64,000 bases of DNA, taken from Bauldia litoralis. GTDB taxonomy: Bacteria; Pseudomonadota; Alphaproteobacteria; Rhizobiales; Kaistiaceae. The notes beneath the pieces were generated by a model that saw only the letters and a program-made list of their open reading frames with translations, searched no databases and had not been told where the DNA came from. Location: assembly GCF_900104485.1 (NCBI RefSeq), contig NZ_FMXQ01000001.1, positions 434,001 to 498,000 of the forward strand, given 5' to 3'. This document shows positions 27,269 to 37,160 of this stretch, piece after piece. The position numbers were made by a program, and so were the translations under genes. The stretch's first letter is position 1, and the number at the start of each line of letters is the position of its first letter.

Positions 27269-27460
27269 ATGGAGAATATCTTCCAGATCGCGACCTATGT
27301 CGCCCTTGCCGCCGTGCTGATCGTCCTGATCCTCGGCATCGTCAACATGGCGCGCGGCGAGGCGGGAAACCGCTCGCAGACCTTCATGCGCTGGCGCGTG
27401 ATCCTGCAATTCGCCGCCATCGTGATAATGATGATCGCGCTCTATTTCTCGACACGCTAG
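27269..27460 (+). CDS. Small HIG1-like twin transmembrane protein
   Basis: 63 residues with two membrane helices (about 5-26 and 44-61) joined by a short basic loop (NMARGEAGNRSQTFMRWRV). The loop plus the following helix match the HIG1/RCF1-type motif of small proteins associated with cytochrome oxidase supercomplexes. In Hyphomicrobiales such a gene regularly precedes the PduO-type adenosyltransferase, as here with a 13-base gap, so the two are probably co-transcribed. The role in respiration is inferred from the family only. Confidence 0.85.
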   Translation: MENIFQIATYVALAAVLIVLILGIVNMARGEAGNRSQTFMRWRVILQFAAIVIMMIALYFSTR

Positions 27461-27473
27461 CCCGGCAGATCCG

Positions 27474-28040
27474 ATGGTCGTTCTCAACAAGATCTACACA
27501 CGCACCGGAGACGACGGCACGACCGCCCTCGGCACCGGCGAACGCCGGCCGAAATACGATCTCCGCTTTCAGGCGATCGGCACCATCGACGAACTCAACG
27601 CCACCATAGGCCTCGCCCGCGTCCATGCGGCGGCCGGCGCGCTCGATCCGATGCTGGCCCGCATCCAGAACGACCTGTTCGACCTCGGCGCCGACCTCGC
27701 GGTGCCGCAGGACGAGGCCAAGCAGCGCGAGCGCCTGCGGATCATCGAGACCCAGGTGGCCCGCCTCGAAGCCGAGATCGACGCACTCAACGACGCCCTC
27801 GCGCCGCTGACCTCCTTCATCCTGCCCGGCGGCTCGCCGCTCGCCGCGGCAACCCATTTTGCCCGCACCGTCGCGCGGCGGGCCGAGCGCATCATGGTCG
27901 AGCTCGACGCCCACGAGCCGCTCAATCCGGCCGCGGTCACCTACGTCAACCGGCTGTCGGACTTCCTGTTCGTCGCTTCCCGCGCCGCCAATGACGGCGG
28001 CGCCGGCGACGTGCTCTGGGTTCCCGGCGGGACACGGTGA
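27474..28040 (+). CDS. PduO-type ATP:cob(I)alamin adenosyltransferase
   Basis: 188 residues of the PduO/MMAB family, which adds the adenosyl group to cob(I)alamin to give coenzyme B12. It carries the ATP-binding N-terminus YTRTGDDGTTALGTGERRPK (residues 8-27), IGTIDELNATIGLARV, and the C-terminal catalytic RTVARRAER, then YVNRLSDFLFVASRAAN. Length is typical. It lies in an apparent operon: HIG1-like protein, this enzyme, rhomboid, etfBA. No cobalamin riboswitch is visible upstream. Confidence 0.95.
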   Translation: MVVLNKIYTRTGDDGTTALGTGERRPKYDLRFQAIGTIDELNATIGLARVHAAAGALDPMLARIQNDLFDLGADLAVPQDEAKQRERLRIIETQVARLEAEIDALNDALAPLTSFILPGGSPLAAATHFARTVARRAERIMVELDAHEPLNPAAVTYVNRLSDFLFVASRAANDGGAGDVLWVPGGTR

Positions 28041-28052
28041 GCGGAGGCCGAC

Positions 28053-28802
28053 CTGGCGATCTTTCCGCTCCATGACGGCAAGGCTCTCAGCCATATCCGT
28101 CGGCCTTACGCCAGTTGGTCGCTGATCGCGATCAACGTCTTCGTCTATTTCTTCGTCGAATCCGGCGGCGTCACCGAGGTCAGCCAGGCGGCGGTGCTGT
28201 CCTTCGGGCTGATCCCGGGGGTCTTCAACGACTATTTCGTCCTGCCCGACGATCTCGTGGTCGTTTCCGACCAGATGACCCTGCTCACCTACGCCTTCCT
28301 CCATGGCAGCCTCTGGCACCTGGTCGGCAACATGGTCTTCCTCTGGGTCTTCGCCGACAATGTCGAGGACGCCTTCGGCCACGTCCGCTTCATCATTTTC
28401 TACGTGCTGTGCGCGATCGGCGCCGGCTACGCCTATGTCCTGACCGACCCGACCAGCCAGGCGCCGGTCATCGGCGCATCGGGCGCCGTCGCCGGCATTG
28501 TCGCCGCCTATCTCATGCTGCATCCCCGGCAGAAGGTCTGGGTGCTGGTCCTCGCCCGCGTCCCGCTCCGCCTCAGCGCCTTCTGGGTCCTCGGCTTCTG
28601 GGTGCTGTTCCAGGTCTACGCGATCCTTGTCGCCCAGCCCGGCGACGAGGTCGCCTGGTGGTCGCATATCGGCGGCTTGATCACCGGCGCCATCCTCGTC
28701 GTCTTCCTGCGCCGCCGCGGCGTGCCGCTGTTCGACCGCGCCCGGGCCCTGCCAGCGCCGGCACCCTTGGGCAAGATTGACGATAACCGGGACCGCCGAT
28801 AG
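28053..28802 (+). CDS. Rhomboid-family intramembrane serine protease, apparent CTG start
   Basis: 249 residues if translation begins at CTG 28053. A perfect GGAGG (28043-28047) lies 5 bases before this codon. The resulting N-terminus ([20 protein letters not shown]) and first membrane helix (residues 23-37) are what rhizobial rhomboids have. The next ATG/GTG/TTG in frame is GTG 28194, which would remove that helix. Catalytic Ser143 in IGASGAVAG and His205 in SHIGG are present, as is [11 protein letters not shown] in the L1/TM2 region. It probably cleaves single-pass membrane proteins; the substrate is unknown. It shares its frame with the preceding gene, whose stop is 12 bases earlier. Confidence 0.85.
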   Translation: MAIFPLHDGKALSHIRRPYASWSLIAINVFVYFFVESGGVTEVSQAAVLSFGLIPGVFNDYFVLPDDLVVVSDQMTLLTYAFLHGSLWHLVGNMVFLWVFADNVEDAFGHVRFIIFYVLCAIGAGYAYVLTDPTSQAPVIGASGAVAGIVAAYLMLHPRQKVWVLVLARVPLRLSAFWVLGFWVLFQVYAILVAQPGDEVAWWSHIGGLITGAILVVFLRRRGVPLFDRARALPAPAPLGKIDDNRDRR

Positions 28803-28851
28803 GGTCCGCGCGCCCTCGCGACAGCTGCAAATTCCGAAAGCGTTTGCTCCA

Positions 28852-29601
28852 ATGAAAATTCTCGTTCCCGTCAAGCGGGTCGTCGATTTCAACGTCAAGG
28901 TCCGGGTCAAGCCGGACGGCTCCGGCGTCGACCTCGACAACGTCAAGATGGCGATGAACCCCTTCGACGAAATCGCCGTCGAGGAAGCCCTGCGGCTGAA
29001 GGAAGCCGGACAGGCCGAGGAGATCGTCGTCGTCTCGATCGGCCCTGCCGCGGCGATCGACACCATCCGCACGGCGCTGGCGATGGGTGCCGATCGCGGC
29101 ATCCTCGTCCGCGCCGACCAGCCCGTCGAGCCGCTCGGCGTTGCCAAGGCGTTGAAGGCGGTGGTGGCGAAGGAGGAGCCGACGCTCGTCATCCTCGGCA
29201 AGCAGGCGATCGACGACGATTGCAACCAGACCGGACAGATGCTCGCAGCACTTCTCGGCTGGCCGCAGGGCACCTTCGCTTCGAAGGTCGTCATCGACGG
29301 CGAGACGGTGACCGTCACCCGCGAAATCGACGGCGGCCTCGAGACCGTGCGGCTGACCCTGCCGGCGGTCGTCACCACCGACCTTCGCCTCAACGAGCCG
29401 CGCTACGCCTCGCTTCCGAACATCATGCGGTCGAAGAAGAAGCCGGTCGACGAGACGACCGCCGAGGAGCTCGGCGTCGATCTCGCGCCACGGCTGCAGG
29501 TGCTGAAGGTCGAGGCGCCGCCGGCACGCGGCGGCGGGGTCCGGGTCGCATCACCCGCCGAACTGGTCGACAAATTGAAGAACGAGGCAGGGGTCCTGTG
29601 A
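28852..29601 (+). CDS. etfB: Electron transfer flavoprotein subunit beta
   Basis: 249 residues with the family N-terminus [36 protein letters not shown] (about 40-55) and the AMP-binding and recognition-loop region [17 protein letters not shown] (about 120). It carries electrons from acyl-CoA and other dehydrogenases to ETF-ubiquinone oxidoreductase. The ATG at 28852 is the family start; an upstream frame to 28777 is non-coding. It overlaps etfA by 4 bases (GTGA). Confidence 0.97.
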   Translation: MKILVPVKRVVDFNVKVRVKPDGSGVDLDNVKMAMNPFDEIAVEEALRLKEAGQAEEIVVVSIGPAAAIDTIRTALAMGADRGILVRADQPVEPLGVAKALKAVVAKEEPTLVILGKQAIDDDCNQTGQMLAALLGWPQGTFASKVVIDGETVTVTREIDGGLETVRLTLPAVVTTDLRLNEPRYASLPNIMRSKKKPVDETTAEELGVDLAPRLQVLKVEAPPARGGGVRVASPAELVDKLKNEAGVL

Positions 29602-30530
29602 AGACGCTTCTGGTCGCCGAGCACGACAACCGAACGCTCACCGAGGCCACCGCGCGGACGCTGACCGCCGCGCTCGAAATGGGCGGCGACGTCGATGTGC
29701 TGGTCGCCGGCAAGGATTGCGGCAAGGCGGCGGAAGCCGCCGCCGGGCTGGCCGGCGTCTCCCGCGTGCTGACCGCCGATGCCGACAGCCTGGCTCATCG
29801 CCTGGCCGAGCCGCTTGCCGCGCTGATCGTTGCGATGGCCGGTCCGTATGATGCGCTGGTCGCCCCGGCGACGACCTTCGGCAAGAATGTCATGCCGCGC
29901 GTCGCCGCGCTGCTCGACGTCGCCCAGGTCTCCGACATCATCGGGGTCGAGGGACCGGACACCTTCGTGCGGCCGATCTATGCCGGCAACGCCATCGAGA
30001 CGGTCCGCTCGGCCGACGCGAAGAAAGTCGTCACCGTCCGTGGCTCGGCCTTCGCCCCGGCGCCCGCCGGTGGCCCCGCGCCGATCGAGACCGTCGCCAC
30101 CGAGGCCGCCTCGGGCGACGCCTCCACCTTCGTTTCGGCCGAGATTCCGGAACTGCTGCGACCGGAACTGACTTCGGCCAGGATCATCATTTCCGGCGGC
30201 CGCGCCTTCCAGTCGGCGGAAAACTTCAAGGCCTATCTCGAACCCCTCGCCGACAAGCTCGGCGCCGCGATTGGCGCCTCGCGCGCCGCCGTCGATGCCG
30301 GCTATGCCGCCAACGACCTGCAGGTCGGCCAGACCGGCAAGGTCGTCGCCCCGGAACTCTACATCGCCTGCGGGATTTCCGGCGCCATCCAGCACCTCGC
30401 CGGCATGAAGGACTCGCGCGTCATCGTCGCGATCAACAAGGATCCGGAAGCGCCGATCTTCCAGGTTGCCGATTACGGCCTCGTCGGCGACATCTTCGAG
30501 TTGTTGCCGGAACTCGAAAAGGCGCTTTGA
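29598..30530 (+). CDS. etfA: Electron transfer flavoprotein subunit alpha
   Basis: 310 residues. The N-terminal domain begins [14 protein letters not shown] and the FAD-binding C-terminal half has [35 protein letters not shown] and [20 protein letters not shown]. The start is GTG 29598, overlapping the etfB stop. It pairs with etfB and is followed by 3-hydroxybutyryl-CoA dehydrogenase after 115 bases, a usual fatty-acid or PHB metabolism grouping. Confidence 0.97.
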   Translation: MKTLLVAEHDNRTLTEATARTLTAALEMGGDVDVLVAGKDCGKAAEAAAGLAGVSRVLTADADSLAHRLAEPLAALIVAMAGPYDALVAPATTFGKNVMPRVAALLDVAQVSDIIGVEGPDTFVRPIYAGNAIETVRSADAKKVVTVRGSAFAPAPAGGPAPIETVATEAASGDASTFVSAEIPELLRPELTSARIIISGGRAFQSAENFKAYLEPLADKLGAAIGASRAAVDAGYAANDLQVGQTGKVVAPELYIACGISGAIQHLAGMKDSRVIVAINKDPEAPIFQVADYGLVGDIFELLPELEKAL

Positions 30531-30645
30531 TCCACCCACGGTGGCGAGCCGGCCGATTTTGGGGCAATGTTGGCGCGCTCTCCTTGACAAGCAGGGCCGG
30601 GATGCCGATTGCTGCATTGCGGCGCGAGTGACCGGCAAGGAATAA

Positions 30646-31527
30646 ATGGCGCACCAGATTCAGACGATCGGCATCATCGGCTCGGGACAGATGGGCAGCG
30701 GCATCGCTCATGTCTGCTCGCTGGCCGGCTTCGATGTCCTGGTCAACGATGTTTCCGAGGACCGCATCAAGTCGAGCCTCGCGACGATCAGCGGCAACAT
30801 GGCGCGTCAGGCCGCATCCGAGAAGATCACCGAGTCCGATCGAAATGCCGCCCTCGACCGCATCGCCGCGGCGCCCGACATGGACGCGCTCGCCGGCTGC
30901 GACCTGGTGATCGAGTCCGCCACCGAGGAAGAGGCGGTCAAGCGCGAGATCTTCGCCAACCTCAAGCCGATCGTGAAGCCCAGCGCCATCCTCGCCAGCA
31001 ACACGTCATCGTTGTCGATCACCCGGCTGGCCGCCGAGACAACCTCGCCCGAACACTTCATCGGCATCCATTTCATGAATCCGGTGCCGGTGATGGAGCT
31101 GGTCGAGGTCATCCGTGGCATTGCCACCAACCAGGCAACCTTCGATTCCGCCCGCGAATTCGTCGCCCGGCTCGGCAAGACCATCGTCGTCGCGGAAGAT
31201 TTCCCCGGCTTCATCGTCAACCGCATCCTGCTGCCGATGATCAACGAGGCGATCTACACGCTGCATGAGGGCGTCGGCACGGTCGATGCCATCGACACCG
31301 CCATGCGGCTTGGCGCCCACCATCCCATGGGCCCGTTGCAGCTTGCCGACTTCATCGGCCTCGATACCTGCCTGTCGATCATGCAGGTGCTCTACGAAGG
31401 TCTCGCCGATTCCAAGTACCGGCCCTGCCCGCTGCTGGTGAAATATGTCGAGGCCGGGTGGCTGGGCCGCAAGGCCGGTCGCGGTTTCTACGACTACAGC
31501 GGCGAAACCCCGATCCCGACGCGCTGA
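30646..31527 (+). CDS. 3-hydroxybutyryl-CoA dehydrogenase
   Basis: 293 residues of the 3-hydroxyacyl-CoA dehydrogenase family, interconverting acetoacetyl-CoA and 3-hydroxybutyryl-CoA with NAD(P)H. It shows GIIGSGQMGSGIAHV (residues 8-22), the catalytic His in GIHFMNPVPVMELVEV (about 143), the FPGFIVNRIL segment, and HPMGPLQLADFIGLDTCLSI. Standard length for the short, single-function form (HbdA/PaaH-like). The ATG at 30646 has AAGGAA 5 bases upstream. Confidence 0.95.
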   Translation: MAHQIQTIGIIGSGQMGSGIAHVCSLAGFDVLVNDVSEDRIKSSLATISGNMARQAASEKITESDRNAALDRIAAAPDMDALAGCDLVIESATEEEAVKREIFANLKPIVKPSAILASNTSSLSITRLAAETTSPEHFIGIHFMNPVPVMELVEVIRGIATNQATFDSAREFVARLGKTIVVAEDFPGFIVNRILLPMINEAIYTLHEGVGTVDAIDTAMRLGAHHPMGPLQLADFIGLDTCLSIMQVLYEGLADSKYRPCPLLVKYVEAGWLGRKAGRGFYDYSGETPIPTR

Positions 31528-31570
31528 GCCGAAGTTCCGCGCCTGTTCTCAGCGGCGGAAGCCCTTTCGA

Positions 31571-32002
31571 CTAGATCTCCGCCTCGGGCGGCGTCGGGCA
31601 GGTCGGGTCCTCGTCCCGGTTCCAGCCGCGCGAGGTCCAGTCGGCCGCCGGCCGGATGCGACCGTTATCGTCCTCCAGCGCCTCGAAGAAGCTGAAGCAG
31701 TTCGCGCCATGCCGCTCGACGAAGAAACAGGCGCCGTTCAGGCTTTCGTAGAAGGTACAGAAGGTATCGTCCTCGATCGTCCATTCGCCGGAATCGGCGC
31801 CGTTGACGTCGTGATAGCGGATCAGCCCGTCCTCGAAATAGGTCTCGCTGAAGAACAGGCTGTCGCTGTAGACGCCGTCAAGCGTCACCCCGCTCAGCGC
31901 CAGCCGGATTTCGGAGCCGAACAGGCGCTTGCCGCCGCCAGCCTCCACCGGAGCGAGGGTGGCGATCAAGGCAAGGAAGAACAGGGCGATACGCATGAAC
32001 AT
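31571..32002 (-). CDS. Uncharacterised small secreted protein
   Basis: About 143 residues. A signal peptide (MRIALFFLALIATLAPVEA) is followed by a compact, acidic, aromatic-rich domain with three cysteines in the middle (FCTFYESLNGACFFVERHGAN, of which a third Cys follows in NCFSFF) and one near the C-terminus. The pattern of paired SDSLFFSETYFEDG and GEWTIEDDTFCTFY strands suggests a small beta sheet. I do not recognise the family. Start choice is uncertain: GTG 32008, ATG 32002 or ATG 31996, none with a good ribosome-binding site. It converges with the dehydrogenase gene. Confidence 0.65.
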   Translation of the reverse strand: MFMRIALFFLALIATLAPVEAGGGKRLFGSEIRLALSGVTLDGVYSDSLFFSETYFEDGLIRYHDVNGADSGEWTIEDDTFCTFYESLNGACFFVERHGANCFSFFEALEDDNGRIRPAADWTSRGWNRDEDPTCPTPPEAEI

Positions 32003-32266
32003 TGACACAATCGGGGGTTCGCGTAGAAGGAGCGCGGATTTCTGGAAGAGCCCATGATCTCGCGCCCGGCGTTAATATTTGATCCCTGCGGATCGGCAGA
32101 TGCCCGCCGCGGCGATCCTATGCCGAAACCGCGCTCGAAATCCAACTGACTCGGAGCCACCCGCCGCCGGCCTTCTCCGTCGGTCTGCCGGTGGGCAGCG
32201 ACGGGTCGCGATCGAATTCCACAAGCAGCGTCGACGCCTGACGACAACGAACCGGAGCAAGACATC

Positions 32267-33301
32267 ATGGGTTACAAGATCGCGATAGCGGGCGCCACCG
32301 GCAACGTCGGCCGGGAGATGCTGACCGTTCTCGAAGAGCGCGGCTTCCCCGCAGGAGAGGTCGTCGCGCTGGCTTCCCGGCGCAGCCAGGGCACCGAGGT
32401 CTCCTTCGGCGACAAGACGTTGAAGGTCAAGGCGCTCGACACCTACGATTTCTCCGACACCGACATCTGCCTGATGTCGGCCGGCGGTTCGGTCTCGAAG
32501 GAATGGGCGCCGCGCATTGCCGATCAGGGCTGTGTCGTCATCGATAATTCCTCTGCCTGGCGCTATGATTCCGCCGTCCCGCTGATCGTGCCGGAGGTCA
32601 ATGCCGACGCCGTGGCCGGCTTCACCCAGCGCAACATCATCGCCAATCCCAACTGCTCCACCGCCCAACTCGTCGTCGCCCTGAAGCCCCTCCACGACGC
32701 CGCCACCATCACCCGCGTCGTCGTCTCGACCTACCAGTCGGTCTCCGGCGCCGGCAAGGAGGGCTCGGACGAGCTGTTCAACCAGACCCGCGCCGTCTTC
32801 GTCGCCGATCCCATCGAGGCGACCAAGTTCACCAAGCGCATTGCCTTCAACGTCATTCCCCATATCGACGTCTTCATGGAAGACGGCTCGACCAAGGAGG
32901 AATGGAAGATGATGGCCGAGACCAAGAAGATCCTCGACCCGAAGATCAAGCTGGTCGCGACCTGCGTCCGCGTGCCGGTCTTCGTCGGCCATTCCGAGGC
33001 GGTCGCGATCGAGTTCGAAAAGGCGATCAGCGCCGACGAGGCGCGCAATATCCTGCGCGAGTCGCCGGGCTGCCTGGTCATCGACAAGCACGAGGACGGC
33101 GGCTACATCACGCCGATCGAGGCGGTCGGCGAGGACGCCACCTATATCAGCCGCATCCGCGAGGATTCGACCGTCGAGAATGGCCTGATGATGTGGGTCG
33201 TTTCCGACAACCTGCGCAAGGGCGCCGCGACCAACGCCGTCCAGATCGCCGAGCTGCTGATCAACCGCAAGCTGATCCAGCCGAAGCGCCAGGCCGCCTG
33301 A
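32267..33301 (+). CDS. asd: Aspartate-semialdehyde dehydrogenase
   Basis: 344 residues. NADP-binding GATGNVGREML (residues 9-19), the active-site Cys130 in NPNCSTAQL, the VVSTYQSVSGAGKEG substrate loop and RVPVFVGHSEAV with the catalytic His are all intact. It makes aspartate semialdehyde for lysine/DAP, threonine and methionine. The N-terminus MGYKIAIAGATGNVG is the family start. In related genomes it stands near leuB/leuD; here leuD is 9.5 kb away with accessory genes between. Confidence 0.97.
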   Translation: MGYKIAIAGATGNVGREMLTVLEERGFPAGEVVALASRRSQGTEVSFGDKTLKVKALDTYDFSDTDICLMSAGGSVSKEWAPRIADQGCVVIDNSSAWRYDSAVPLIVPEVNADAVAGFTQRNIIANPNCSTAQLVVALKPLHDAATITRVVVSTYQSVSGAGKEGSDELFNQTRAVFVADPIEATKFTKRIAFNVIPHIDVFMEDGSTKEEWKMMAETKKILDPKIKLVATCVRVPVFVGHSEAVAIEFEKAISADEARNILRESPGCLVIDKHEDGGYITPIEAVGEDATYISRIREDSTVENGLMMWVVSDNLRKGAATNAVQIAELLINRKLIQPKRQAA

Positions 33302-33489
33302 CCCCGGCGGCTTCGCCCCGCCCCGTCTTGAACTCATTGATAAAAAAAGCGAAATCTGTTTTCTCGGCTATCGAAGCAATGTCCGCTTAACCCGACCGCG
33401 CCATGCTTCGGCGAGGACTGGCCCGTTAATCCTTTCAGTGAAACAATTACGCGATACTTCGCCGTTGAACGAAAGGTCCAATCGAGGCC

Positions 33490-35691
33490 GTGAACACCAC
33501 CCTCGGACGCATCAGGTCGGCCTTTTCCTCGCTTCCGGCGCGCGCCACCCTGGTTCTGCTGACCTTCGTCAGCATCGGGATCGTGGTGATGGGCTGCGTC
33601 GGCTATCTCAAGCTCGACGAGGCCACCCGGGACAACGCCGAGGTCCGGATCGATCGAGCCGCCAGGGCGGCCGCGGCGATCACCGCCGGCACCTTTGCCG
33701 GCATGTTCCTGATCGAACGTGACGACACCGGAACGCCGCTCGCCATCCGCCTGTCGCCCGGCCTCGACGCCGCGTTCCTCAAGACCTCGCCGAAATTCGA
33801 CGCGCTTGTCGAGGAGATCGCCGCGACCAACCAGGGCAGCGCCAACGTCTTCTGCCTCAACCGCGAGACCATGCTGTTCGATCGTTTCGCGACGACCCTG
33901 CGCAACCCGGACGGATCGCTCGCCCGCAACGCATCGCTCGGCGAGGCGCACGCCGCCTACGCCTCGCTGCTTGCCGGCCGCCACTATACCGGCGAGGTCA
34001 GGGTCCTCGACCGTTTCCGCCTCGCCTACCTGACGCCGATGCTCGATTCCGGCGGGACGGTCGTCGGCGCCCTCGCCGTCGACGTCGGCTGGGTCGACGA
34101 TCTGGTCCGGGCGCGGACCGAACTGCAGTCGGACATCCTGATTTCGACCGCTCTCCTGCTGTTTGTCGTCACCACGATCGGCGCGTATCTCCTCTACCGC
34201 GCCTTCCGTCCGCTGCGCGCCATCGGCGCCTTCGCCCATCGCGTCGCCATCGGCGAGGTTGACGCCGACGTCCCGTATCTGGGCCGCAAGGACGAGATCG
34301 GCACGCTTGCCGCCGGCATGGCCCAAGTGGTCTCCATGCAGAACAAGCTCGAGCAGCTGGCCTATTACGACCAGCTCACCGGCGTCTTCAACCGATCGCG
34401 CTTCCTGCGCAGCCTCGACGCGATCTTCGAGGCGGGGGAGCCGTCATCGGCGGCCCTGCTGGTCGTTGACATCGACGGTTTTCGCGGCGTCAACGAGGCT
34501 TTCGGCCACGCCGCCGGCGACGCGCTTGTGGCGCAGGTCGCCGCGGCCCTCAAGGCCGAGCTCCGTCCCGGCGAAACCCTGTCCCGCATCGGCGGCAACG
34601 AATTTGCGATTGTCACGGAGGGCCGCACCGGGGCCGGAGATGTCGAGGCCCTCGCCGCCGCCGTGCTGCAACGCATGGCGAAGCCGTTCCGCCTGCCGCA
34701 GGCTGAAGTCCAGACCGGCTGCAGCATCGGCATCGTCCTGCTTCCCGCCAATGCCCGGTCGACGCAGGACGCGATCCGCAATGCCGAGCTGGCGCTCAAC
34801 CAGGCGAAAACCGGCGGCCGGGGCCGCTACTGCTTCTTCACCGACGAGATGAGCGAAGCCGCCAGCAACCGCGCGGTGACAACCCGCGCCCTGCGCGAGG
34901 CGATCGATGCGGATGAACTGACCCTGCATTTCCAGCCCCAGATCCGGTCGGCCGATTTCGGCCTCTTCGGCGTCGAGGCGCTGGCCCGCTGGCATCACGC
35001 GACCCGTGGCGACATCCCCCCGGCGGAGTTCATTCCGATCGCCGAGGAATCCGGCCTGATCATCGATCTCGGCAAGGTGGTGCTCAACCATAGCTGCCGG
35101 GTGGCGCGCCAATGGCTCGACGACGGCTTCGACTTTCAACGGATCTCCGTCAACGTTTCGCCGACACAGATCCGGCAATCGGATTTTCGGGCGGTCGTGG
35201 TCGCGGCGCTGGAGGCCGCGAACCTGCCGGCCCGCTATCTCTGCCTGGAGGTCACCGAAAGCGTTTTCGTCAATCATGGCGATCGGACGGTGCTGCGCAC
35301 CGTCGAGGCGCTGCGCGAACTCGGCGTTTCCCTGTCGCTCGATGATTTCGGCACGGGCTATTCCTCGCTCGGCTATCTCAACCGGCTGCCCTTCAACCAG
35401 CTCAAGATCGACCGAAGCTTCGTCACCGATATCGACAGCGACGAGCAGAGGAAGAACCTGCTCAACGGCATGGTCGCCCTCGGCAAGGGCCTCGGCATGC
35501 AGATCGTCGCCGAGGGTGCCGAGACCGAGGCCGAGGTGGTGGTCCTCTGCGCCGCCGGCTGCGACGCCATCCAGGGCTACTTCTTCTCCCGGCCGGTGCC
35601 CGTCGGGTCCCTGCCGGCCGAGGTCGAGCGGGTGAGCGAAACGGCGCGGACCGCATTTGCGAGGAACGGCATTCGCCTCGCCGTATCCTGA
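33490..35691 (+). CDS. c-di-GMP protein: degenerate GGDEF (GGNEF) plus intact EAL domain
   Basis: 733 residues. A membrane helix (about 18-40), a periplasmic sensor domain (about 45-210), a second helix (about 217-238) and a HAMP-like segment precede a GGDEF domain (about 290-455). Its signature is GGNEF (near residue 373), with Asn replacing the catalytic Asp, so cyclase activity is doubtful. The EAL domain (about 470-715) keeps its key residues: EAL in FGVEALARWHH, NVSP, TES, DDFGTGYSS, the Lys in LKIDRSF and the Gln in IQGYFF. Likely a membrane c-di-GMP phosphodiesterase whose cyclase-like domain may act as a GTP sensor. Start GTG 33490. It faces the next gene, a cyclase, tail to tail. Confidence 0.9.
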   Translation: MNTTLGRIRSAFSSLPARATLVLLTFVSIGIVVMGCVGYLKLDEATRDNAEVRIDRAARAAAAITAGTFAGMFLIERDDTGTPLAIRLSPGLDAAFLKTSPKFDALVEEIAATNQGSANVFCLNRETMLFDRFATTLRNPDGSLARNASLGEAHAAYASLLAGRHYTGEVRVLDRFRLAYLTPMLDSGGTVVGALAVDVGWVDDLVRARTELQSDILISTALLLFVVTTIGAYLLYRAFRPLRAIGAFAHRVAIGEVDADVPYLGRKDEIGTLAAGMAQVVSMQNKLEQLAYYDQLTGVFNRSRFLRSLDAIFEAGEPSSAALLVVDIDGFRGVNEAFGHAAGDALVAQVAAALKAELRPGETLSRIGGNEFAIVTEGRTGAGDVEALAAAVLQRMAKPFRLPQAEVQTGCSIGIVLLPANARSTQDAIRNAELALNQAKTGGRGRYCFFTDEMSEAASNRAVTTRALREAIDADELTLHFQPQIRSADFGLFGVEALARWHHATRGDIPPAEFIPIAEESGLIIDLGKVVLNHSCRVARQWLDDGFDFQRISVNVSPTQIRQSDFRAVVVAALEAANLPARYLCLEVTESVFVNHGDRTVLRTVEALRELGVSLSLDDFGTGYSSLGYLNRLPFNQLKIDRSFVTDIDSDEQRKNLLNGMVALGKGLGMQIVAEGAETEAEVVVLCAAGCDAIQGYFFSRPVPVGSLPAEVERVSETARTAFARNGIRLAVS

Positions 35692-35761
35692 ACCGGAAAC
35701 CGCGACGGCATCGCCACCGTCTCAGGAGACCCACACCGTCCTGCGCCAACCGGACTGAGGA

Positions 35762-36931
35762 TCACGCGGCGCTGGCCTTCAGGCCTTCGCGCGAAAAATC
35801 GGAGCACACCTTGCCGCCGCCAAGCGTCTTGGCCTCGTAAAGCGCGCAGTCGGCAAGTTCCAGAAGGTCCTCCAGCGAGACCGTCGTTCCCGGCGACGAT
35901 GAGACGCCGGCCGACGCGCTGCACCGAAGCCCGGGAACGGCCATCGCCTTGACCGCGGCGACAAAGGCGTCGTTCAGCTGCTGCGCGACCAGCGACGCCT
36001 GCTCGCTTGTCGTTTCCGACAGGGTGACGGCGAACTCTTCGCCGCCGAGCCGACCGATGACGTCGGCGGCCCGAAGCCGCTTCTTCGCTGTGGCCGCGAA
36101 AGCCTGGATCACGGCGTCGCCGACAGGATGGCCGAACCTGTCGTTGATGTCCTTGAACCGGTCGAGATCGAGGACGATCGTCGCCGTTGACCGGCTATGG
36201 CGGGCGTTGTGGGCGACGACCGCCGAACTGGCTTCGAAGAAGGCCCGGCGATTGCCGATACCGGTCAGCGGATCGGTCAGCGCCGCCGCGCGGAGCTGGC
36301 TCTCGACCCGCTCCTTGATCATCGACACCATCAGGAAGGCGATGACCTGAATGAAGATCGCGGATTCGAGAGTCGCTATGCCGAACCACACGCCTGAAAA
36401 GACGCCCTGCGATGGCTGGTCCATCAGGATCAGCGGCGCACGCATCAACACGAATCCGGCATGGAGCAGGAGAATCGCGGCCACCGCGAATCGCGTCCGG
36501 AGGCCGTCCTTGGTCGAGCCGATCTCCCATGCCGCCGCCGCGAAATAGGCGGCGCTCATCAGCGAGCCGATCATCACGCGCAGGCCGGCGGCATCGTAGA
36601 AGGCGGGCACCCGGCAGGCGATCACCCAGGCGACGGGACCGATCAGCAGGACCCAGGGCTTCACCGCCCGCCCGTTGAAGACCCGCATCGCCGCCCAGGT
36701 CAGGCTGATTCCGAAGAGGAGAAGGGCGACGCCGGCATCGATCGACAGCCAGTCCGGCATCTTGCCGCGTCCGCCCAGCAGGAAGGTCGCGACCGAGGCG
36801 ATGAAGAAGCTGGCGGCGATCCACAAGAGGCAGCGCTGGTTCGCGTTGAGCCAGTAGCACCACAGCAACAGGACCACCGCCGCCATCGTCGAAGCGATGA
36901 GCGCCATGAACATCGTTGGTGGGTCGATCAC
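35762..36931 (-). CDS. Membrane diguanylate cyclase (GGEEF)
   Basis: 389 residues. Six or seven membrane helices occupy the first 205 or so. The GGDEF domain (about 225-385) has the active signature GGEEF and, five residues before it, the inhibitory I-site RAAD, so it should make c-di-GMP and be product-inhibited. The DLDRFKDINDRFGHPVGD substrate-binding region is intact. It is oriented tail to tail with the EAL protein 70 bases away, a possible antagonistic pair. Confidence 0.93.
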   Translation of the reverse strand: MIDPPTMFMALIASTMAAVVLLLWCYWLNANQRCLLWIAASFFIASVATFLLGGRGKMPDWLSIDAGVALLLFGISLTWAAMRVFNGRAVKPWVLLIGPVAWVIACRVPAFYDAAGLRVMIGSLMSAAYFAAAAWEIGSTKDGLRTRFAVAAILLLHAGFVLMRAPLILMDQPSQGVFSGVWFGIATLESAIFIQVIAFLMVSMIKERVESQLRAAALTDPLTGIGNRRAFFEASSAVVAHNARHSRSTATIVLDLDRFKDINDRFGHPVGDAVIQAFAATAKKRLRAADVIGRLGGEEFAVTLSETTSEQASLVAQQLNDAFVAAVKAMAVPGLRCSASAGVSSSPGTTVSLEDLLELADCALYEAKTLGGGKVCSDFSREGLKASAA

Positions 36932-37131
36932 TGCGCCATCATCCGGATAGGATGCCCTCCGGCGTCGAACGAATCGACGGACATTGCCACGCTTGCGGTT
37001 TCCCCAATCTTAACAGCGCTTGCAAGCCATGGTTTGCGGCCGGCAACCAGCGGTTGGACCGGGTCGATTGTCGATCCCGGCGTCATCCAACCGCATGGAT
37101 GGTCGCCAGGCCCACGTTGGCTTCGTTGAAT

Positions 37132-37149
37132 AATGGATCGCGATCCATT
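37132..37149. promoter_or_regulatory. 18-bp perfect palindrome upstream of the sulfatase
   Basis: AATGGATCGCGATCCATT reads the same on both strands and stands 133 bases before the sulfatase start. It has the size and symmetry of an operator for a dimeric regulator. Confidence 0.4.
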
Positions 37150-37160
37150 CGGCCAGCCGT

